From Bacteroides sp. OF04-15BH (lineage in GTDB: Bacteria; Bacteroidota; Bacteroidia; Bacteroidales; Bacteroidaceae), in NCBI RefSeq assembly GCF_003477995.1, contig NZ_QUEM01000030.1, forward strand, positions 23,337 through 47,565: a DNA stretch of 24,229 bases. Reading direction: 5' to 3'. Below the pieces are notes generated by a model, which saw nothing but the letters and a program-made list of their open reading frames with translations, made no database searches and was not told the DNA's origin. This document shows positions 15,238 through 24,229 of the stretch, one piece after another. How positions within the stretch are numbered: position 1 is the stretch's first letter; each line of letters opens with the position of its first letter. Position numbers and translations under genes: made by a program.

Positions 15238-16878
15238 ATGGAAAAGGAGTTGCAAGAATGCATTGAAGGTTGTCGTCATGGAGATCCGAAGGCCCAATCG
15301 GATCTCTATGTTCGTTATGCCCCCCGAATGAAACGGAGCGTGCTGCCGCTTGTGGGGGATGAGGCTTTGGCCGAAGACCTGGTGCACGATACCTTTATCT
15401 TGATTCTGGAACATATCGGAGAACTGAAAGATGCTTCCCGGCTGGAGCCTTGGATGAGTCTGACTTTACGGCGGGTTGCCCTGCAATATTTGCGTAGCTG
15501 GTATGCCCGGCATATATCTTTTCCCGGTGAGCTGCCCGAAAGGAAACCGGGTGGGGCAGATGCTGCCGCTCCTCTTACTCTGGAAGAATTGTATCGTCTG
15601 TCCGGACGTTTACCTGAAGGTTACCGAAGGGTGTTCCGTCTGGCCTATTTTCAGGGAATGAGTCATGGAGAAATCGCGCAGATTCTGGGCATTCGTCCGC
15701 ACACCTCTTCTTCGCAGCTGGCGCGGGCACGAGCCTTGTTTCGCAAGCTTCTGAAAGAATACGGTATAGGAACTTCCGCCTTGTTGTTTTGGCTCTGGCT
15801 GGCGCAGAATCCGGAGGGATATGAATCTGTCAAGCATGTTCCTGCAATTCCTCAGGAACCGGGGCAGTATTCTGTTCCGGCTCTCCGTTCTGCAGACTCT
15901 CAAAATATCCCTGGTTCTCATGGAACAGCAGTTGTCCGCTCGTCGGAGTCAGATACCACAGTCTGTTCGGATACGCTTCGTCGAAAGACTCCGGAACTTG
16001 ACCGGCAGCCGGAAGAACCGCAGCACGAACGGAAAAACGATGAAGGCAAATCGGAAAGATTTCCGGTGAGGTATCCAAACGGGCGTCTTCCTATGGCAGA
16101 ATCCTGGAAAAAGAAGGTACAGCGCAGAAACCGGTGGGCAGTATCTTTGGCATACAGTCAGAACCGCGGACTGGAGACCGTTGCTCCTAAGGCCATGCCG
16201 ATCCTGAAACGGACTGCCGGTTCCGGCGGTACGGTGCTGGTACCGGAGATGACAACTTCATGGGATGAGTATTATGAATACCTGACAACCTATTTCCCTT
16301 CTTTTGAAGATCCCGAGAAAGTGCTGAATCTGATTGATATTGCGAATCAGAATAAAGGTCAGCAAATTCGGGAAACCGCATATTATGACCAGCCTTTTGT
16401 CTTTAAACTTGCGGCAAGCTACCGGTGGAACGAGCGGTGGCAGGTAGATATGGGCATTCAGTACAAGAAACTCGGTGCCCGGTTCAAACTTGGAACGGAT
16501 TCCCTTTTACTTACGCGGCAAACAGTTCATTATGTTGGATTGTCATCCGGGCTGGGATGGACCTGGTGGCAAGGACGTCGTTTCAGTTTGCAGGCCACTG
16601 TGGGAGCTGCTTTGGATATTCCTGTATCCTGGTCATCGCGCACGGATTATGTCTTTGAAGGACGGTCGTTCTATTCGGAAACCAATGAAATTCGTCCTCG
16701 AGTGCAGGGTTCGGTGTTTGGCGGTGTCGGGATAGAGGTGCCGTTGAACCGGCATTTCAGTCTGCATCTGGGGCCTCAGGTGAATTATTATCTGCCGACC
16801 GGTGGGGGAGTGAAAACCATTCATACCGACCGTCCTTTTGAGTTCAGTGTGCCGGTTGGCATCCGATGGACTTATTAA
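15238..16878 (+). CDS. ECF sigma factor fused to a membrane segment and an outer-membrane beta-barrel-like domain
   Basis: A 546-residue chimera. Residues 1-175 are an ECF sigma-70 factor: region 2 at about 20-60 (LYVRYAPRMKRSVLPLVGDEALAEDLVHDTF) and region 4 at about 120-172, with helix-turn-helix MSHGEIAQILGIRPHTSSSQLARAR. Residues 176-190 (GIGTSALLFWLWLAQ) are a short hydrophobic segment after basic residues, so N-in topology is likely. Residues 191-292 are polar and probably disordered. About 295-546 is a run of alternating amphipathic strands (WAVSLAYSQN, FVFKLAASYRW, WQVDMGIQYKK, HYVGLSSGLGW, FSLHLGPQVNYY) ending in an aromatic residue, like Bacteroidota outer-membrane barrels. In B. 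thetaiotaomicron ECF factors pair with separate dual membrane-spanning anti-sigma proteins; here both ends share one frame. I start at ATG 15238; TTG 15220 is less likely. Typical ECF factors are 160-200 residues. Release by proteolysis is inferred. Confidence 0.8.
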   Translation: MEKELQECIEGCRHGDPKAQSDLYVRYAPRMKRSVLPLVGDEALAEDLVHDTFILILEHIGELKDASRLEPWMSLTLRRVALQYLRSWYARHISFPGELPERKPGGADAAAPLTLEELYRLSGRLPEGYRRVFRLAYFQGMSHGEIAQILGIRPHTSSSQLARARALFRKLLKEYGIGTSALLFWLWLAQNPEGYESVKHVPAIPQEPGQYSVPALRSADSQNIPGSHGTAVVRSSESDTTVCSDTLRRKTPELDRQPEEPQHERKNDEGKSERFPVRYPNGRLPMAESWKKKVQRRNRWAVSLAYSQNRGLETVAPKAMPILKRTAGSGGTVLVPEMTTSWDEYYEYLTTYFPSFEDPEKVLNLIDIANQNKGQQIRETAYYDQPFVFKLAASYRWNERWQVDMGIQYKKLGARFKLGTDSLLLTRQTVHYVGLSSGLGWTWWQGRRFSLQATVGAALDIPVSWSSRTDYVFEGRSFYSETNEIRPRVQGSVFGGVGIEVPLNRHFSLHLGPQVNYYLPTGGGVKTIHTDRPFEFSVPVGIRWTY

Positions 16879-16952
16879 AAAGAATTTTCGAAGCAGTGTT
16901 TTGCTGCTTTGCTGCATCATTTATTCATGTTTCACGCAAACAGAATAGAAAG

Positions 16953-17729
16953 ATGCAGAAAAGACATACAGACAGAGAAATGTATTTTGAGGAGCAAAGC
17001 CGGACGGCTTCACAGTATTATTGGCCTTATTTGCAGCAATATGGAATAATAAAGCCCCGTAAAGTGTTGGAAATAGGTTGTGGCGAAGGGGGAAATCTGT
17101 TGCCTTTTGCCCAAGCCGGTTGCGAGGTCTATGGTATGGACCTTTGCCGACAGAGAATCAGACAGGCCGAGCAGTTTTTTCGGAAACGCGGTTTAAGACC
17201 TCATTTGTGGGTTGGAGATGCCGTAACCTATAATTGGGGGGAAGAGCGTTTCGACCTGATCTTGCTGCACGATGTCATCGAGCATGTGGCGGACAAGAAA
17301 GGACTTTTACGGAAGATGCACGATCTGTTGGCTCCCGGAGGAGTGGCTTTTGTGGGCTTTCCGGCCTGGCAGATGCCTTTTGGCGGGCATCAGCAGATTG
17401 CGCGCAGCCGTTTGTCTCTTTGTCCCTGGATACATCTGTTGCCGGCATCGGTTTATCAGAAATTGCTCTATAAGGCCGGAGAGACCGATGAAACGGTGCG
17501 GGAACTGTTGGCCATCCGCGACACTCGGTGCACGATAGAACACTTTCAGCATGTGGTGCAGGAGAGTGGCTTTCGGGTGCAGCAACGCACTTTGTTTTTG
17601 ATTAATCCGCACTATCAGATCAAATTCGGGCTGCATCCTGTGGCATTGCCTTCACTGATAGCACGGCTGCCCTGGTTACGGAATTTTTGTTGCAGCGGCA
17701 CTTTTTATCTGTTGAAAAGTGCCCGCTGA
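16953..17729 (+). CDS. Class I SAM-dependent methyltransferase
   Basis: A 258-residue Rossmann-fold methyltransferase. Motif I is VLEIGCGEGGNLLPFAQAG, followed by the acidic end of strand 2 (VYGMDL); FDLILLHDVIEHVAD gives motifs around strand 4 and LLAPGGVAFVGFP motif III. It is of the Methyltransf_11/UbiG-like type that modifies small molecules or glycans; the substrate cannot be told. The frame is open back to an ATG at 16866 inside the end of the sigma/barrel gene, which would add 29 residues (MDLLKRIFEAVFCC...). I prefer 16953 because MQKRHTDREMYFEEQ looks like the natural opening of this family. Either way it follows the sigma/barrel gene directly and is probably co-transcribed. It converges on the epimerase gene with only 13 bp between stops. 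Confidence 0.85.
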   Translation: MQKRHTDREMYFEEQSRTASQYYWPYLQQYGIIKPRKVLEIGCGEGGNLLPFAQAGCEVYGMDLCRQRIRQAEQFFRKRGLRPHLWVGDAVTYNWGEERFDLILLHDVIEHVADKKGLLRKMHDLLAPGGVAFVGFPAWQMPFGGHQQIARSRLSLCPWIHLLPASVYQKLLYKAGETDETVRELLAIRDTRCTIEHFQHVVQESGFRVQQRTLFLINPHYQIKFGLHPVALPSLIARLPWLRNFCCSGTFYLLKSAR

Positions 17730-17742
17730 AACCATTTACTTC

Positions 17743-18780
17743 TTATTTTAAAGGATTGTCTTCGCTCAAATACCAGTTGACGAATCGGCGGATGCCTTCC
17801 TGAAGCGAAACCTGAGGCTGATATCCGGTGTCCGTTTTCAGTTTATGGGTATCGGCATAAGTCTGATACACATCGCCCGGCTGCATGGGCAGATATTCTT
17901 TGACGGCTTCACATTGCAGGTTCTTTTCCAGTTCGTGAATGAAGTCCATAAGCTGCACCGGTTGTGAACAGCCGATGTTGTAAATCTTGTAGGCAATCTG
18001 GTTGGGACATTCCTCGGCAACCGGCGGACAGTCTATTACGCGAATGGTGCCTTCAACAATGTCATCGATATAAGTGAAGTCGCGGCTCAGATTGCCCTGA
18101 TTGAAAATCTTGATGGGTTCGCCGGCACGGATGGCCTTGGTAAAGAGCATGGGAGCCATATCCGGGCGTCCCCACGGACCATAGACGGTGAAATAGCGCA
18201 GCCCCGTTACGGCAAAGCCATACAGTTTGCTGTAACAATGTGCCATGAGCTCGTTGCTCTTCTTGGTTGCCGCATAAAGGCTTACCGGATTGTCTACCTG
18301 ATCCTCTTCCTGATAAGGAACCTTCTGGTTCAGGCCATAGACAGAACTGCTGGAGGCAAAGATCAGATGAGGCACCTGAAAATTGCGGCAGCATTCCAGC
18401 AACACCAGAAAACCTTGCAGGTTGCTTTCCAGATAAGCATAAGGATTTACAATTGAATAGCGTACACCGGCCTGGGCGGCAAGATTGACCACCTTGTCAA
18501 AAGAGTGCTCGCGGAACAGAGCTTCCATTTGAGGGCGGTCTTCAATTCCCATACGGATGAACTGAAGATGTTCAAAGCGGCTGCTTGAATACACTTTATG
18601 CCATTCAAAGTTGTTGTCCGGCGCTGTGATGCCGCATTCTTTCAGGCGGCCGTATTTCATACGCACGTCGTAATAGTCGTTTATATTGTCTATTCCAATA
18701 ACCTCATTGCCTCTCTGGGCCAGCATATAGCTTAATTTTGATCCGATAAAACCAGCGGCTCCGGTAACTAGTATTTTCAT
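17743..18780 (-). CDS. NAD-dependent epimerase, UDP-glucuronate 4-epimerase type
   Basis: A 345-residue extended short-chain dehydrogenase. It opens with the dinucleotide-binding MKILVTGAAGFIG, and has the catalytic Ser region FASSSSVYG and YAATKKS with Tyr169 and Lys173. NQKVPYQEEDQVDNPVSLYAATKKSNELMAH and TGLRYFTVYGPWGRPDMAPMLF are characteristic of UDP-glucuronate 4-epimerases (CapI/LpsL-like), which make UDP-galacturonate for capsule, O-antigen or other glycans. A GalE-type specificity is less likely. The frame is open 15 codons further upstream to 18825, but the Rossmann motif should sit at the N-terminus, so ATG 18780 is the start. No glycan cluster adjoins it; it seems a stand-alone gene with its own promoter. 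Confidence 0.92.
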   Translation of the reverse strand: MKILVTGAAGFIGSKLSYMLAQRGNEVIGIDNINDYYDVRMKYGRLKECGITAPDNNFEWHKVYSSSRFEHLQFIRMGIEDRPQMEALFREHSFDKVVNLAAQAGVRYSIVNPYAYLESNLQGFLVLLECCRNFQVPHLIFASSSSVYGLNQKVPYQEEDQVDNPVSLYAATKKSNELMAHCYSKLYGFAVTGLRYFTVYGPWGRPDMAPMLFTKAIRAGEPIKIFNQGNLSRDFTYIDDIVEGTIRVIDCPPVAEECPNQIAYKIYNIGCSQPVQLMDFIHELEKNLQCEAVKEYLPMQPGDVYQTYADTHKLKTDTGYQPQVSLQEGIRRFVNWYLSEDNPLK

Positions 18781-18822
18781 AAAGTGTTCGTTTTTTGACG
18801 ATGTAATCAGACTTGTTGCTTG

Positions 18823-18830
18823 CAAAGGTA
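18823..18830 (-). promoter_or_regulatory. -7 promoter element for the epimerase gene
   Basis: On the minus strand TACCTTTG matches TAnnTTTG exactly, placing the transcript start about 35 nt before the ATG at 18780. No good TTTG lies 19-21 bp upstream, so only the -7 element is supported. Confidence 0.45.
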
Positions 18831-18959
18831 TAAATAATCAGCCTTAAATGTTTTCTTTTTGCATGAAAATATGTGGCAAATGAAATGAGAAGAAATCTGT
18901 CAAAATGAAAATAATTGTTTTTTTTTCAGATTTGAGCCCATTTTTATTTACTCAATGAC

Positions 18960-18967
18960 TATATTTG
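18960..18967 (+). promoter_or_regulatory. -7 promoter element for the beta-galactosidase gene
   Basis: TATATTTG matches TAnnTTTG exactly and predicts a leader of about 60 nt before the ATG at 19033. The nearest TTTG (18931-18934) is 25 bp away, longer than the usual 19-21, so the promoter may need an activator. Confidence 0.45.
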
Positions 18968-18996
18968 CAAGAATCATTTTGAGATTTAATACCTAA

Positions 18997-23376
<4,380 letters not shown>

Positions 23377-23414
23377 ATCGAACGGATTTAAACTTGAAGA
23401 CAAGGGTACACTCC

Positions 23415-23428
23415 TCCACTATAGTGGA
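23415..23428. repeat. Perfect 14-bp palindrome TCCACTATAGTGGA
   Basis: A gapless 14-bp palindrome located 39 bp after the beta-galactosidase stop and just before its terminator. The right half recurs as CTATAGTGG near 23954, just after the GNAT gene. It is too compact for a hairpin and could be a protein site. Confidence 0.4.
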
Positions 23429-23439
23429 TAAGTAATAGG

Positions 23440-23479
23440 AATAGCCGTCCAATTTTTTGGGCGGCTATTCTTTTGTTTT
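23440..23479 (+). terminator. Rho-independent terminator after the beta-galactosidase gene
   Basis: AATAGCCGTCC (23440-23450) pairs with GGGCGGCTATT (23459-23469) with one T-G wobble; the loop is AATTTTTT. CTTTTGTTTT follows. It ends the beta-galactosidase transcript. Confidence 0.85.
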
Positions 23480-23645
23480 ATTCCATCGTCCTGAAAACGG
23501 CCTTTTGTATCTTTCTTGATTCTGGATATGACTCTTTTGGGGAGGAGGACTTTTATAAATATGTTTTTGGGGAAATAAAGAATCTTGCGAAAGTTTCTTT
23601 GAACAGAAGAAAAATGCTTATCTTACCATCCGTTTGAATAATAAA

Positions 23646-23651
23646 AGGAGG
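23646..23651 (+). promoter_or_regulatory. Strong Shine-Dalgarno AGGAGG before the GNAT gene
   Basis: AGGAGG lies 1 nt before the ATG at 23653 and 4 nt before the in-frame ATG at 23656, so the second ATG is the better start. Such a perfect site is unusual here; most genes in the window have none that is obvious. Confidence 0.6.
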
Positions 23652-23655
23652 AATG

Positions 23656-23958
23656 ATGGAAACAAATGTGATACATGATGAGAAAAACCGGGAGTTTTAT
23701 TTGCTGACAGAAGGAGTAAAGTCTTATGTCTCTTATGAAATGATAGGAGAAAAAATGTTGGATTTGCAGCATACTATAGTCCCAAAGGCTGTTTCCGGAA
23801 GAGGAATCGCAGCACAATTGGTGCAGATTGCGTGTGATTATGCCCATGCCCAAGGATATAAGATCAGGGCAACATGTGCTTATGCTCAGGTTTGGCTGGA
23901 GCGCCATCCGGGGTATGATTATGAGATTGCCGACTGTGGGGCATCATGTTCTCTATAG
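23656..23958 (+). CDS. Small GNAT-like N-acetyltransferase (YidJ/COG2388-like)
   Basis: A 100-residue cytoplasmic protein of the minimal GCN5-related acetyltransferase type (Acetyltransf_CG, PF14542-like). The order fits: an N-terminal strand pair (NREFYLLTEGVKSYVSYEMIG), LQHTIVPKAVSGRGIAAQLVQIACDYAHAQGYKI with SGRGIA as the acetyl-CoA pyrophosphate loop, then CAYAQVWLERHPGYDYEI, whose conserved Cys and HPxY pattern mark this subfamily. At about half the size of normal GNATs, members lack the usual N-terminal acceptor region and their substrates are unknown. It stands alone after the beta-galactosidase terminator. The start at 23656 is chosen for its spacing from AGGAGG. Confidence 0.88.
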   Translation: METNVIHDEKNREFYLLTEGVKSYVSYEMIGEKMLDLQHTIVPKAVSGRGIAAQLVQIACDYAHAQGYKIRATCAYAQVWLERHPGYDYEIADCGASCSL

Positions 23959-24229
23959 TGGTTGCAGGGAATACTTTGAAACAAATAGGAGTTGATCTTC
24001 TTCTCTGGGATGATTCTTCAGAGTTGCTTTAAGGAATTGGTGGCTTGTTTTTAGGCCATCAGGCTCCTATAAAAAGAAGAAAAGGTTAAATTCGTTAGTA
24101 AAATGAGAACTTATAGGCGGATTATGAATTTTGATTTTAAGATTTCATACTTGTGAGGATACAGAAAAATGTCTCTTAAGAACAGAAAAAGCGCATATTT
24201 TGTCCCGTAACTGCAAAAAGACGCATAAA
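23959..24229. other. Non-coding right end of the window
   Basis: There is no convincing gene in these 271 bp. A weak hairpin, GGTGGCTT (24039-24046) with AGGCCATC (24053-24060), has two wobble pairs and no T-run. A purine-rich stretch follows near 24070. Near the edge GCGCAT (24191-24196) and GACGCAT (24220-24226) stand about 29 bp apart and could be the start of a repeat that continues outside. Confidence 0.4.

Noticed and set aside
15750..15860. A frameshift joining two separate genes (sigma and barrel)
   Set aside because: The frame is open throughout, codon use is uniform, and no competing start with a clear ribosome site is seen at the junction. It cannot be fully excluded without relatives.
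16866..16952. Upstream ATG of the methyltransferase overlapping the sigma/barrel stop
   Set aside because: The 29 added residues do not look like the family; kept as an alternative because translational coupling is possible.
24039..24060. Terminator for the GNAT gene
   Set aside because: The hairpin has two wobble pairs and no T-run follows on either strand.

Overview
The window reads as chromosomal DNA from a gut-type member of the Bacteroidales (Bacteroides, Phocaeicola or Parabacteroides-like). The evidence is Bacteroidota-type promoters (TTTG at -33, TAnnTTTG at -7), a BlaI/BlaR1-TonB pair, a PG0541-family protein behind an RND pump, a secreted GH2 beta-galactosidase with lectin modules, and an ECF sigma factor joined to an outer-membrane-barrel-like domain. 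I see no mobile element, CRISPR array, rRNA or tRNA. The assignment below order level is inference.

Layout. Minus strand, 48-1919: an RlpA-like double-psi beta-barrel protein followed by O-acetylhomoserine sulfhydrylase, with one promoter candidate upstream. Plus strand, 2234-8804: a complete efflux operon (TetR regulator, TolC-like channel, lipoprotein adaptor, proton-driven RND permease, small PII-like PG0541-family protein) closed by a strong terminator. A degenerate 22-bp tandem array follows. Plus strand, 9067-12851: two SGNH hydrolases and an MBOAT acyltransferase with overlapping ends, very probably one envelope glycan O-acetylation unit, closed by a second terminator. Plus strand, 13096-15038: a BlaI-type repressor and an M56/BlaR1 membrane protease with a TonB-like C-terminus.

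Plus strand, 15238-17729: the most unusual gene, a single 546-codon frame that starts as an ECF sigma factor, has one short hydrophobic segment and a long polar linker, and ends as an outer-membrane-barrel-like domain. It is followed by a SAM-dependent methyltransferase. Convergent on the minus strand is a UDP-glucuronate 4-epimerase-type enzyme. Plus strand, 19033-23376: a 1447-residue secreted beta-galactosidase with two N-terminal ricin-type modules and a C-terminal sorting-domain-like tail, closed by a terminator. A small GNAT-like acetyltransferase follows.

Taken together the region is weighted to the cell envelope: efflux, septal/peptidoglycan remodelling, glycan acetylation, nucleotide-sugar supply, secreted glycan hydrolysis and two membrane-linked signalling devices. 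The strongest candidate for something undescribed is the sigma/barrel fusion, which looks like a one-chain version of the two-protein ECF sigma plus dual-membrane-spanning anti-sigma systems known in Bacteroides. All functional statements come from reading motifs by eye; no search was run.
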